DNA from: Oscillospiraceae bacterium
Lineage (GTDB): Bacteria; Bacillota; Clostridia; Oscillospirales; Ruminococcaceae
DNA: 22,869 bases
Assembly: GCA_022792755.1 (NCBI GenBank)
Contig: JAAWBP010000119.1
Location: forward strand, 1 to 22,869
Direction: 5' to 3'
Position numbers and translations under genes: made by a program. Below the pieces are notes generated by a model. It saw only the letters and a list, made by a program, of their open reading frames with translations. It was not told the origin of the DNA and made no database searches. Of the stretch, positions 7,091 to 14,433 are shown in pieces; position 1 is the first letter of the stretch, and each line of letters opens with the position of its first letter.

Positions 7091-8284
7091 ATGGCTGAAA
7101 TCAATGGAAATTTTCTAAACCTGGAAGAAAGCTACCTTTTTTCCGACATTGCGAAAAAGGTGGCGGCTTATCAAAAGGCCCACCCGGAAAAGCGGGTCAT
7201 CCGGCTCGGGATCGGCGACGTGACGCTGCCGCTGACCCCTTCGGTCACTGCCGCCCTCCATGCGGCCGTAGATGAAATGGGGAAAGCGGAGACCTTTCAC
7301 GGCTACGGCCCGGAGCAGGGGTATGATTTTCTTCGAAACGAGATTGCGGCCTATTACCAGAGCCGCGGCGTCGAGCTCGATGCCGGCGAAATTTTTGTCA
7401 GCGACGGCGCCAAGAGCGACATCGGGAACATCACCGACCTGTTTTCGTCGGAAAATACGGCGTTGATCCCAGACCCGGTCTACCCCGTCTATGTCGACAC
7501 CAACCTCATGAACGGGCGGAGGATTGTCTACCTGAAGGCCGGCGAATCAAACGGATTTCTCCCAATGCCCCCGGCAGAGGCAAAAGCCGGGCTGATCTAC
7601 CTCTGCTCCCCGAACAATCCGACCGGGGCGGTCTATTCCAAGGAGCAGCTCGAAAAGTGGGTTGAATACGCCCTGGACTGCGGCGCAGTGATCCTGTTCG
7701 ATGCGGCGTACGAGGCGTATATCGCCGACCCTTCCCTGCCCCACAGCATCTATGAGATCAAAGGGGCGGAAAGGTGCGCGATTGAGTTCTGCTCCCTGTC
7801 AAAGACGGCCGGCTTCACCGGCACCCGTTTGGGCTACACCGTCGTCCCCTATGCGCTGACGGCGGCATTCGGCGGAAAAGAGGTTTCACTCAACCGCCTT
7901 TGGCTCCGGCGGCAGACGACGAAGTTCAACGGCGTCCCCTACATCATCCAGAAAGGCGCACAGGCCGTTTTCTCCCCGGAAGGGCAGAAGGAAACCCAGG
8001 AATTGGTCACCTACTATATGAAAAACGCCTCCGTCATTGCAGAGGCGCTTTCGGCAAAGGGAATCCCCTATGTTGGCGGGATCAACTCCCCTTACATCTG
8101 GATGAAATGCCCGGAAGGTCTGAAATCCTGGGAATTTTTCGACGAACTCCTCAACCGATGCAGCGTGGTGGGCACCCCCGGCGCAGGCTTCGGCGCCAAT
8201 GGGGAGGGCTTTTTCCGCCTGACCTCCTTTGGCAACCACCAAGACACCATAGAGGCGATGGAACGCTTTTCCGCCGCTTTTTAG
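7091..8284 (+). CDS. dapL: LL-diaminopimelate aminotransferase
   Basis: A 397-residue PLP enzyme of fold type I. It converts tetrahydrodipicolinate plus glutamate directly to LL-diaminopimelate and 2-oxoglutarate, bypassing the acylated DapD/DapC/DapE route. The Schiff-base lysine is Lys238 in SLSKTAGFTGTRLGY. Other signatures are RLGIGDVTLPL, FHGYGPEQGY, VSDGAKSDIGN, DPVYPVYVDTNLM and SPNNPTGAVY. GGAGGG lies about 11 bases before ATG 7091. It is the last gene of the operon and is followed by a strong terminator. Sharing a transcript with glutamate synthase makes sense because DapL consumes glutamate and returns the 2-oxoglutarate that the synthase uses. Confidence 0.95.
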   Translation: MAEINGNFLNLEESYLFSDIAKKVAAYQKAHPEKRVIRLGIGDVTLPLTPSVTAALHAAVDEMGKAETFHGYGPEQGYDFLRNEIAAYYQSRGVELDAGEIFVSDGAKSDIGNITDLFSSENTALIPDPVYPVYVDTNLMNGRRIVYLKAGESNGFLPMPPAEAKAGLIYLCSPNNPTGAVYSKEQLEKWVEYALDCGAVILFDAAYEAYIADPSLPHSIYEIKGAERCAIEFCSLSKTAGFTGTRLGYTVVPYALTAAFGGKEVSLNRLWLRRQTTKFNGVPYIIQKGAQAVFSPEGQKETQELVTYYMKNASVIAEALSAKGIPYVGGINSPYIWMKCPEGLKSWEFFDELLNRCSVVGTPGAGFGANGEGFFRLTSFGNHQDTIEAMERFSAAF

Positions 8285-8294
8285 AGATACCATC

Positions 8295-8324
8295 AAAAAA
8301 GCAGCCGATTTTCGGCTGCTTTTT
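8295..8324. terminator. bidirectional intrinsic terminator between dapL and tyrA
   Basis: The stem GCAGCCGA (8301-8308)/TCGGCTGC (8312-8319) has a TTT loop and is flanked by A6 and T5, so it can end both the rightward dapL operon and the convergent leftward tyrA transcript. Confidence 0.9.
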
Positions 8325-8387
8325 ACTGCTTTTGAACTGTTTCCCTTCGATTGAAAAAGGCAGTCCGGATGCCGGTACGAAGCTGCT

Positions 8388-9224
8388 TCAGCGGCTGTTC
8401 GACCACTCCTTCAGGTCGCTCCCCTCCTGCAAAAGCCGATGGAGCAGCGCGGGGTTTTCTTCAGAGAGGGCCGCTCTATATTCGGCCAGATGCCCGCTGA
8501 GGACGTCGATCTCATGTAGGAGTGCATCCTTATTATCCAGGAAAAGCGACGTCCACATCTCGGGATTGCACTTTGCCACCCGGGTAAGGTCTTTGAAGCT
8601 CCCCGCGCTGAACCCCTTTTCCAACTTTAAAGTGGAGCTTTTCACATAGGCATTGGAAACGACATGGGCCAGCTGGGAGGTGTAGGCGATGATCTGGTCG
8701 TGTTCCTCCGGGCTTGCAGACACCACTTTCCCAAACCCGATCCGGCGGGCGAGGCCGGAAAGGACTTCAACCGCATCCGGGTCTGTCCGGGCGGTGGGGG
8801 TTACGATAAAGTTCGCTCCCCTGTAGAGATCGGCCTTGGAATAATCGATCCCTGAAAATTCCCGGCCCGCCATCGGATGTGTCCCCACATACCGGATCCC
8901 CGCCGCGGCCAGGGGTTCATCCAAAGCGGATACCACCTTTGTTTTGACGCCGCAGACATCGGCGGCAATACTCCCTTTTTTTAACCGCTCCTTATGGTTC
9001 AGGAGGAAGGTAATCGCGGCCTCCGGGTAAAGGGCGACTAAGGTGAGATCCGCTTCGGCCAGTTCATCCGGCCCGATCATCCGGTCGACGATCTCCTGGT
9101 TCACCGCCTTTTCTGAAACACCGGAATCCCGATCGATCCCCCAAACAGTATGACAACCCGTTTGCCGGAGGGCTTTGGCAAACGACGCCCCGATCAGCCC
9201 CAGCCCCACGATTGCAATTTTCAT
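8388..9224 (-). CDS. tyrA: Prephenate (or arogenate) dehydrogenase
   Basis: A 278-residue monofunctional enzyme of tyrosine biosynthesis. It oxidatively decarboxylates prephenate to 4-hydroxyphenylpyruvate with NAD(P). It has an N-terminal Rossmann fold (MKIAIVGLGLIGASFAKAL), the motif GTHPMAGREFSGID with a conserved His, and SPEEHDQIIAYTSQLAHVVSN, which carries the second active-site His and the helical dimerisation segment. There is no chorismate mutase or ACT domain, so feedback control by tyrosine through ACT is not expected. Substrate preference (prephenate or arogenate) cannot be read here. The ribosome binding site is weak (GGGGCG about 12 bases upstream of the ATG at 9224). It is a single-gene leftward unit within this window. 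Confidence 0.9.
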   Translation of the reverse strand: MKIAIVGLGLIGASFAKALRQTGCHTVWGIDRDSGVSEKAVNQEIVDRMIGPDELAEADLTLVALYPEAAITFLLNHKERLKKGSIAADVCGVKTKVVSALDEPLAAAGIRYVGTHPMAGREFSGIDYSKADLYRGANFIVTPTARTDPDAVEVLSGLARRIGFGKVVSASPEEHDQIIAYTSQLAHVVSNAYVKSSTLKLEKGFSAGSFKDLTRVAKCNPEMWTSLFLDNKDALLHEIDVLSGHLAEYRAALSEENPALLHRLLQEGSDLKEWSNSR

Positions 9225-9265
9225 AACAGCAGCGCCCCATTCGCTTTAACGGTTTCAACCAGTAA

Positions 9266-9294
9266 AGTCTAACAAAAATATTTCACCTTGTCAA
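9266..9294 (-). promoter_or_regulatory. sigma-A promoter of tyrA
   Basis: On the minus strand: TTGACA (9289-9294), a 17-bp spacer, then TAGACT (9266-9271). The leader to the ATG at 9224 is about 35 nt. Confidence 0.75.
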
Positions 9295-9414
9295 GTCACG
9301 GAAAATCCCAAAAATTGGTTGTGGCAAATTGCTTCAAAGGCTCTCTACTTTTATTTTGTTTCTTATGGAAAGATACGAAATTACGGTGGAGATATTAGTC
9401 TTTTCGCTGTTTTA

Positions 9415-9446
9415 TGCTATAATAAAATTGCTTTTAGACTATAGCA
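9415..9446 (+). promoter_or_regulatory. extended -10 promoter with overlapping dyad, upstream of cimA
   Basis: TGC-TATAAT (9415-9423) is an extended -10 element without a good -35. The 7-bp dyad TGCTATA (9415-9421)/TATAGCA (9440-9446) brackets the predicted start at about 9430 and could be an operator. It lies about 400 nt upstream of cimA, which would give a long leader or a separate small RNA. Confidence 0.45.
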
Positions 9447-9570
9447 GGTTAAAGCGCTTAGCTGCGGTTGTTCCTCAAAAAAGGCAGCACTGCGGGTTAT
9501 ACAGATTACCCCCCGGTTAGCAGAGACCGGCCAATTCGCACACTTAAGTTTTAGGATGGTGGTTCTGCAA

Positions 9571-9600
9571 GGCGCCTCACGGTTTATGAGCGCCATTTTT
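9571..9600 (+). terminator. terminator-like hairpin in the cimA leader
   Basis: GGCGC (9571-9575)/GCGCC (9590-9594) is extended by TCA/TGA with one bulged C and a CGGTTTA loop, then T5 at 9596-9600. It is either an attenuator for cimA-leuCDB or the 3' end of a small RNA of about 170 nt starting near 9430. Confidence 0.5.
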
Positions 9601-9601
9601 A

Positions 9602-9787
9602 GCTCTATTTGCAAACCGCGCTTACCTCGTGGGACAACCCAAAAAGGCCGGCAAAACGCGGGTGCGCGTGTTGTTCAGCCCGGCCGCAGGCAGCGGAGGC
9701 GTTCCGCCGTGATTGGCTGCTCCTGCGTCTATGATAAATTGGTATTCTTCCGGCCGCTCCCCGAGCATAATCCATTGCAGCCGATCC
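9602..9787. other. gene-free, hairpin-rich GC segment upstream of cimA
   Basis: No convincing gene was found. Nested complementary stretches are visible: GGCCGG (9646-9651) with CCGGCC (9680-9685) enclosing CGCG-GGTG-CGCG (9657-9668); then GCAGGCAGC (9686-9694) with GCTG-CT-CCTGC (9716-9726), which encloses GGCG-TTC-CGCC (9698-9708). This may be leader RNA structure. A minus-strand open frame here lacks a supported start. Confidence 0.4.
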
Positions 9788-9816
9788 TTGAAATAAAGCG
9801 CCCATTCTTGTATGAT
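9788..9816 (+). promoter_or_regulatory. possible proximal promoter of cimA
   Basis: TTGAAA (9788-9793), a 17-bp spacer and TATGAT (9811-9816) match sigma-A well. The predicted start at about 9823 would fall at the ribosome binding site and leave a leader of only about 11 nt, so its use is doubtful. Confidence 0.4.
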
Positions 9817-9833
9817 AAAGATAGGTGAATCAT

Positions 9834-11405
9834 ATGAAAAAGATTTCTGTCTTTGACTCAACCCTCCGAGACGGTGCGCAGGCGGAAAACATCGCCTTTA
9901 CCGTAGAGGACAAACTGAATATCGTCAAGGTTCTGGATAGATTGGGGATTTCTTATATCGAGGCCGGAAACCCCGGCTCCAATCCCAAGGACCTGGAGTT
10001 TTTTGCCCGCGTCAAAATGCTGGAGCTGAAAACCGCCGAGCTGGTGGCCTTCGGTTCCACCCGGCGCAGAGACCTCCCCGTGGAGGAGGACAAAAATGTG
10101 CAGGCCCTGCTGACGGCGGGCACCGGGACGGTTGCAATTTTCGGCAAGAGCTGGAACATGCACGTCACCGACATCCTCCGCGCGACACCGGAGCAGAACC
10201 TCGAAATGATCTTCGACACCGTCTCGTTTCTGGTGTCGAAGAAAAAAACAGTTTTCTTTGACGCCGAGCATTTCTTCGACGGCTACAAAGAAAATCCGGC
10301 CTATGCGCTGGAGACCCTTTTCACGGCGGAAAAGGCGGGAGCCGCCTACCTAGTCCTCTGTGACACCAACGGCGGCTGCTTTCCGGATGAAATCGGCGGG
10401 ATCGTCGCCGACGTGGTCTCGAACGTCCGCGTGCCGGTCGGCATCCACTGCCACGACGACATGGGATGTGCGGTTGCAAACACCCTTGCGGCGGTAAAAG
10501 CAGGAGCCAGACAGGTTCAGGGGACCTATATCGGCTATGGGGAACGCTGCGGCAACGCAAATCTCTCCGCGATTCTTCCGAGCTTGCAGCTGAAGCTGGG
10601 CTATGAATGCATCCCGGCTGACCAGGTCAAGCGGCTGACTAAAACGGCCCGCTACATCGCCGACCTCTCCAACATGATTCTGCCGAATTCCCTGCCCTAC
10701 GTCGGGAAAAGCGCGTTTGCCCACAAGGGCGGGATGCATGTGGACGGGGTGAGCAAAAATCCCCGCTCCTTTGAGCACGTCCCCCCTGAAATGGTGGGAA
10801 ACCGGCGGAATGTCCTGCTGAGTGAGGTTTCGGGGAAAGCCGCGCTCCTCTCCAAGCTGGAGCTGCTGGGGGATGAGGTCTCGAAGGATTCGCCCGAGGC
10901 CGGCTCCCTGGTGGAGATGGTCAAAGAGTTCGAATACAACGGCTACCAGTTCGAATCCGCGACCGCCAGCCTGGAGCTTTTGGCCCTCAAGCACCTCCAC
11001 CGCTTTGAGCCCTTCTTCGAAGTGACCGACTTTAAAGTCATCGGGGAGCGGAGCCAGGAGGGAGCGCACAACCGCGACTACGCGATGATTAAGATCAAGG
11101 TCGGTGAACAGTTCGAAATCACCGCCGACGAGGGCGACGGCCCGGTTCACGCCCTCGATATCGCCCTGCGGAAAGCGGCAGGGAAATTTTATCCGGCGAT
11201 TGAAAAAATCCGGCTGATCGACTACAAGGTTCGTGTCATCGAGCCGCGGGATGCGACGGCGGCGCAGGTGCGCGTCTTTATCGAGACCACCGACGGCGAC
11301 AACACCTGGACGACGGTCTCGGTCTCCTCCGACGTGATCAACGCCAGCTTGAACGCCCTGGTGGACTCGATCGAATACAAACTGCTCATGGATTCAAAAA
11401 AGTAA
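9834..11405 (+). CDS. cimA: (R)-citramalate synthase
   Basis: About 523 residues. It condenses pyruvate with acetyl-CoA to citramalate, the first step of the threonine-independent route to 2-oxobutyrate and isoleucine. It has a DRE-TIM metallolyase barrel (VFDSTLRDGAQAENIAF; HCHDDMGCAVANT; GGMHVDGV) and a C-terminal LeuA-type allosteric dimer domain (from about residue 380). The opening IEAGNPGSNPKDLEFF and the long 520-residue form fit the citramalate synthase family better than 2-isopropylmalate synthase. AGGTGA (9823-9828) sets the start at ATG 9834; a GTG at 9825 overlaps that site and is unlikely. It is the first gene of cimA-leuC-leuD-leuB. An isopropylmalate synthase remains a less likely alternative. 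Confidence 0.88.
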   Translation: MKKISVFDSTLRDGAQAENIAFTVEDKLNIVKVLDRLGISYIEAGNPGSNPKDLEFFARVKMLELKTAELVAFGSTRRRDLPVEEDKNVQALLTAGTGTVAIFGKSWNMHVTDILRATPEQNLEMIFDTVSFLVSKKKTVFFDAEHFFDGYKENPAYALETLFTAEKAGAAYLVLCDTNGGCFPDEIGGIVADVVSNVRVPVGIHCHDDMGCAVANTLAAVKAGARQVQGTYIGYGERCGNANLSAILPSLQLKLGYECIPADQVKRLTKTARYIADLSNMILPNSLPYVGKSAFAHKGGMHVDGVSKNPRSFEHVPPEMVGNRRNVLLSEVSGKAALLSKLELLGDEVSKDSPEAGSLVEMVKEFEYNGYQFESATASLELLALKHLHRFEPFFEVTDFKVIGERSQEGAHNRDYAMIKIKVGEQFEITADEGDGPVHALDIALRKAAGKFYPAIEKIRLIDYKVRVIEPRDATAAQVRVFIETTDGDNTWTTVSVSSDVINASLNALVDSIEYKLLMDSKK

Positions 11406-11428
11406 GATAAAAAGGAGTGTTCTGAACA

Positions 11429-12691
11429 ATGGGAATGACAATGAGCCAGAAAATTCTGGCATCTCATGCGGGCCTGGACAAAGTCGAAGCCGGGCAGCTG
11501 ATCAACGCAAAGCTCGATATGGTGCTCGGGAACGACATCACCTCCCCGGTCGCGATCAACGAGTTTAACAAGGCGGGCTTTGACCGGGTCTTTGATCAAA
11601 ATAAAATTTCTTTGGTGATGGATCACTTTGCGCCGAACAAGGACATCAAAGCCGCGACCCAGTGCAAGCAGTGCCGGGAGTTTGCAGCCGAGATGGGGGT
11701 CGTCAACTTCTACGACGTCGGCGAGATGGGGATCGAGCATGCGCTCCTCCCGGAAAAGGGGCTGGTCTGTGCGGGCGAGCTCGTCATCGGCGCCGACTCC
11801 CACACCTGCACCTACGGTGCGCTGGGCGCCTTTTCCACCGGCGTCGGCTCCACCGATATGGCCGCCGGAATGGCGACCGGGGAGGCCTGGTTCAAGGTGC
11901 CCTCTGCCATCCGCTTCAACTTGACCGGGAAGCTGGGCAGATGGGTCAGCGGCAAGGACGTCATCCTCCACATCATCGGGATGATCGGGGTGGACGGCGC
12001 CCTATACCAGTCGATGGAGTTCGGCGGCGAAGGGCTCAAAAGCCTCTCGATGGACGACCGCCTCTGCATGGCGAACATGGCGATCGAAGCGGGCGCTAAA
12101 AACGGCATCTTCGAGGTAGACGACATCACCATCGCTTATATGAAGGAGCGGGTTGACCGCGAATTCAAAATTTACACGGCCGATCCGGATGCAGAATACA
12201 CCCGTGTTATCGACCTCGACCTCTCCCAGATCAAATCGACCGTCGCCTTCCCCCACCTGCCGGAAAACGCGCGGACGATCGACCAGGTCGGCGATGTAAA
12301 AATCGACCAGGTGGTCATCGGTTCCTGCACCAACGGCCGCCTGTCCGATATGGAAACCGCTGCTGCAATCCTCAAGGGCAAAAAGGTGGCGAAGCATGTC
12401 CGCTGCATCATCATCCCGGCCACCCAAAAAATCTGGATGGAGTGCGTCAAGCGGGGCTATATGGACATCTTTGTCGAAGCGGGCTGCGCCGTCTCCACCC
12501 CGACCTGCGGCCCCTGCCTCGGCGGGCACACGGGGATTCTCGCAGCGGGTGAGCGGGCTGTCGCCACCACCAACCGCAATTTTGTCGGGCGGATGGGGCA
12601 CACCGAAAGCGAGGTTTATCTTGCAAGCCCGGCAATTGCGGCAGCCTCTGCCATTGCCGGAAAAATCGCCGACGTATCAGAAGTACTGTAA
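11429..12691 (+). CDS. leuC: 3-isopropylmalate/citramalate dehydratase, large subunit
   Basis: 420 residues, the short LeuC form common in Archaea and Clostridia. With LeuD it forms the aconitase-like isomerase that converts 2- to 3-isopropylmalate in leucine synthesis and citramalate to 3-methylmalate in the citramalate route. The [4Fe-4S] ligands are visible: one Cys in VIGSCTNGRLSDM and two in STPTCGPCLGGHTG. Other matches are VMDHFAPNKD and GADSHTCTYGALG. The start at 11429 is supported by AAAGGAG at 11411-11417; an ATG four codons further in is too far from it. The gap to cimA is 23 bp and the stop overlaps the leuD ribosome binding site. Confidence 0.93.
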   Translation: MGMTMSQKILASHAGLDKVEAGQLINAKLDMVLGNDITSPVAINEFNKAGFDRVFDQNKISLVMDHFAPNKDIKAATQCKQCREFAAEMGVVNFYDVGEMGIEHALLPEKGLVCAGELVIGADSHTCTYGALGAFSTGVGSTDMAAGMATGEAWFKVPSAIRFNLTGKLGRWVSGKDVILHIIGMIGVDGALYQSMEFGGEGLKSLSMDDRLCMANMAIEAGAKNGIFEVDDITIAYMKERVDREFKIYTADPDAEYTRVIDLDLSQIKSTVAFPHLPENARTIDQVGDVKIDQVVIGSCTNGRLSDMETAAAILKGKKVAKHVRCIIIPATQKIWMECVKRGYMDIFVEAGCAVSTPTCGPCLGGHTGILAAGERAVATTNRNFVGRMGHTESEVYLASPAIAAASAIAGKIADVSEVL

Positions 12692-12705
12692 AGGAGGAAA
12701 GCAGC

Positions 12706-13188
12706 ATGAAAGCACACGGCACAGTCCATAAATACGGCGACAACATCGACACCGACGTCATCATCCCGGCGCGGTACCTGAACACCGCCGACCACAAGGA
12801 GCTCGCCTCCCACTGCATGGAGGACATCGACAAGGAGTTTCTCCACAGGGTAAAAGAGGGGGACATCATGGTCGGCCAGGCGAATTTCGGCTGCGGTTCC
12901 TCCCGGGAACACGCGCCGATCGCGATCAAGGCGAGCGGCATCTCCTGCGTCATCGCCGCGACCTTTGCCCGGATCTTTTACCGCAACGCCATCGATATCG
13001 GGCTTGCCATCCTCGAGTGCCCGGAGGCGTCTGAAAAAATCCAGGGCGGCGACGAGGTCGAAGTCGATTTCGACACCGGCGTTATCACCAATCTCACCCG
13101 GAACGAAACCTACCAGGCCCATCCCTTCCCTGACTTTATCAAGAAGATCATCAGCGCGGGCGGCCTGCTCAACTCCTTGAAGAAATAG
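12706..13188 (+). CDS. leuD: 3-isopropylmalate/citramalate dehydratase, small subunit
   Basis: 160 residues, the swivel-domain partner of LeuC. Family motifs are YGDNIDTDVIIPARYLN, the substrate-specificity loop region near residues 25-35, and ANFGCGSSREHAPIAIKASG. AAGGAGG sits at the leuC stop, eight bases before ATG 12706, so the two subunits are translationally coupled. The short form pairs with the short LeuC type encoded just upstream. Together they probably serve both leucine and isoleucine synthesis, since cimA rather than leuA starts the operon. Confidence 0.93.
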   Translation: MKAHGTVHKYGDNIDTDVIIPARYLNTADHKELASHCMEDIDKEFLHRVKEGDIMVGQANFGCGSSREHAPIAIKASGISCVIAATFARIFYRNAIDIGLAILECPEASEKIQGGDEVEVDFDTGVITNLTRNETYQAHPFPDFIKKIISAGGLLNSLKK

Positions 13189-13200
13189 GAGGGCTTGATT

Positions 13201-14271
13201 GTGGAAAAAAGGATTGCGGTTATCCGCGGCGACGGAATCGGGCCGGAAATTGTACAAGAGGCGCTCAAGGTGCTGGACGCTGTCTGTAAACGGCACGGCC
13301 ACCTGTTCCGTTACACCGACCTTTTAATGGGCGGCGCATCAATCGATGCCGCCGGCGTTCCCCTGACCGATGAAGCGCTGGAGACAGCAAAAAGCGCCGA
13401 TGCCGTCCTGCTCGGCTCGGTCGGCGGTCCGAAATGGGACGGGCTGCCCGGGCATCTCCGTCCGGAGGCGGGGCTGCTCGCCATCCGCAAGGGATTGAAC
13501 CTGTTTGCAAACCTGCGCCCTGCGGTGCTCTACGACGAGCTTCGCACTGCCTGTCCGCTGCGGGATGAGATCATCGGAGACGGCTTTGACTTCGTCGTCA
13601 TGCGGGAACTCACCGGCGGGCTTTACTTCGGCGAGCGGGAGCAGGGCGAAAGGGGTGGTATCCGTTATGCGAAAGACACCCTCGTTTACACTGAGGAGGA
13701 AATCCGGCGGATCGCAGTGAAGGCTTTCGAGATCGCCCGGAAGCGGCGCGGCAAGGTGACAAGCGTCGATAAGGCAAACGTCCTCGACTCCTCCCGGCTT
13801 TGGCGGGCGGTTGTCCACGAGGTCGCGAAGGACTATCCCGACATCGAATGCATCGACATGCTGGTGGACAACGCGGCGATGCAGCTGGTGAAAGACCCGA
13901 AGCAGTTTGACGTCCTTCTGACTGAAAACATATTCGGCGATATCCTCTCGGACGAGGCCAGTATGGTGACCGGTTCGATCGGGATGCTCGCCTCCGCCAG
14001 CCTGAACGAAACCAAATTCGGTCTGTACGAGCCGAGCGGCGGCTCCGCACCCGACATTGCAGGGCAGAACAAGGCCAACCCGATTGCGACCATCCTCTCT
14101 GCGGCGATGATGCTCCGTTATTCGTTCGACCTGGACAAAGAGGCGGATGAAATCGAAGCGGCGGTAAAAAAAGTCCTCCAGGCGGGATATCGCACGGGGG
14201 ATATTATGAGCGAAGGCGGCAGGCTCGTATCCTGTTCCGAAATGGGCAGCCTGATTGCCGAAGCACTCTAG
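13201..14271 (+). CDS. leuB: 3-isopropylmalate / 3-methylmalate dehydrogenase
   Basis: 356 residues. NAD-dependent oxidative decarboxylation gives 2-oxoisocaproate (leucine) or 2-oxobutyrate (citramalate route). Signatures are AVIRGDGIGPEIV, LLGSVGGPKWD, MRELTGGLYFGER, DKANVLDSSRLWR, NIFGDILSDEASM and GSAPDIAGQNKANP. The start is GTG at 13201: AGGAGGG (13187-13193) lies seven bases before it, whereas an upstream TTG at 13195 is only one base away. The ribosome binding site overlaps the leuD stop codon. It is the last gene of the operon. Confidence 0.94.
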   Translation: MEKRIAVIRGDGIGPEIVQEALKVLDAVCKRHGHLFRYTDLLMGGASIDAAGVPLTDEALETAKSADAVLLGSVGGPKWDGLPGHLRPEAGLLAIRKGLNLFANLRPAVLYDELRTACPLRDEIIGDGFDFVVMRELTGGLYFGEREQGERGGIRYAKDTLVYTEEEIRRIAVKAFEIARKRRGKVTSVDKANVLDSSRLWRAVVHEVAKDYPDIECIDMLVDNAAMQLVKDPKQFDVLLTENIFGDILSDEASMVTGSIGMLASASLNETKFGLYEPSGGSAPDIAGQNKANPIATILSAAMMLRYSFDLDKEADEIEAAVKKVLQAGYRTGDIMSEGGRLVSCSEMGSLIAEAL

Positions 14272-14296
14272 ATTTTAAAAAGATATCATTTTCTTC

Positions 14297-14324
14297 CCCC
14301 CGGCGTTGCCGGGGGATTCTTTTT
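14297..14324 (+). terminator. intrinsic terminator after leuB
   Basis: CCCCCGGC (14297-14304)/GCCGGGGG (14308-14315) with a GTT loop, followed by ATTCTTTTT. It is a strong end for cimA-leuCDB. Confidence 0.92.
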
Positions 14325-14352
14325 ACCGATCTTTTTTATGAAAAGCCGACCC

Positions 14353-14381
14353 TTGATCAGTACAGTCAAAGATGATAAAAT
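14353..14381 (+). promoter_or_regulatory. promoter of the CAP-domain lipoprotein gene
   Basis: TTGATC (14353-14358), a 17-bp spacer and TAAAAT (14376-14381), leaving a leader of about 45 nt before ATG 14434. Confidence 0.6.
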
Positions 14382-14433
14382 AATGTTAAAAATAAAAATT
14401 TCAGGAATTTTGATTTTTAAGGAGCGGTTTATC

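Noticed and set aside
9550..9600. T-box riboswitch ahead of cimA
   Set aside because: Only AGG-TGGT resembles the T-box core. The ACCGCG half, a specifier stem and the usual pairing of the core with the terminator are not seen.
9825..9833. GTG 9825 as the cimA start
   Set aside because: It overlaps the AGGTGA ribosome binding site that correctly spaces ATG 9834.
9622..9861. 79-residue minus-strand open frame overlapping the start of cimA
   Set aside because: Its ATG lies inside cimA with no ribosome binding site, and no family was recognised. It is more likely a by-product of the GC-rich structured segment.
13195..13200. TTG 13195 as the leuB start
   Set aside because: It is one base from the AGGAGGG site; GTG 13201 has a seven-base spacing and gives the normal N-terminus.
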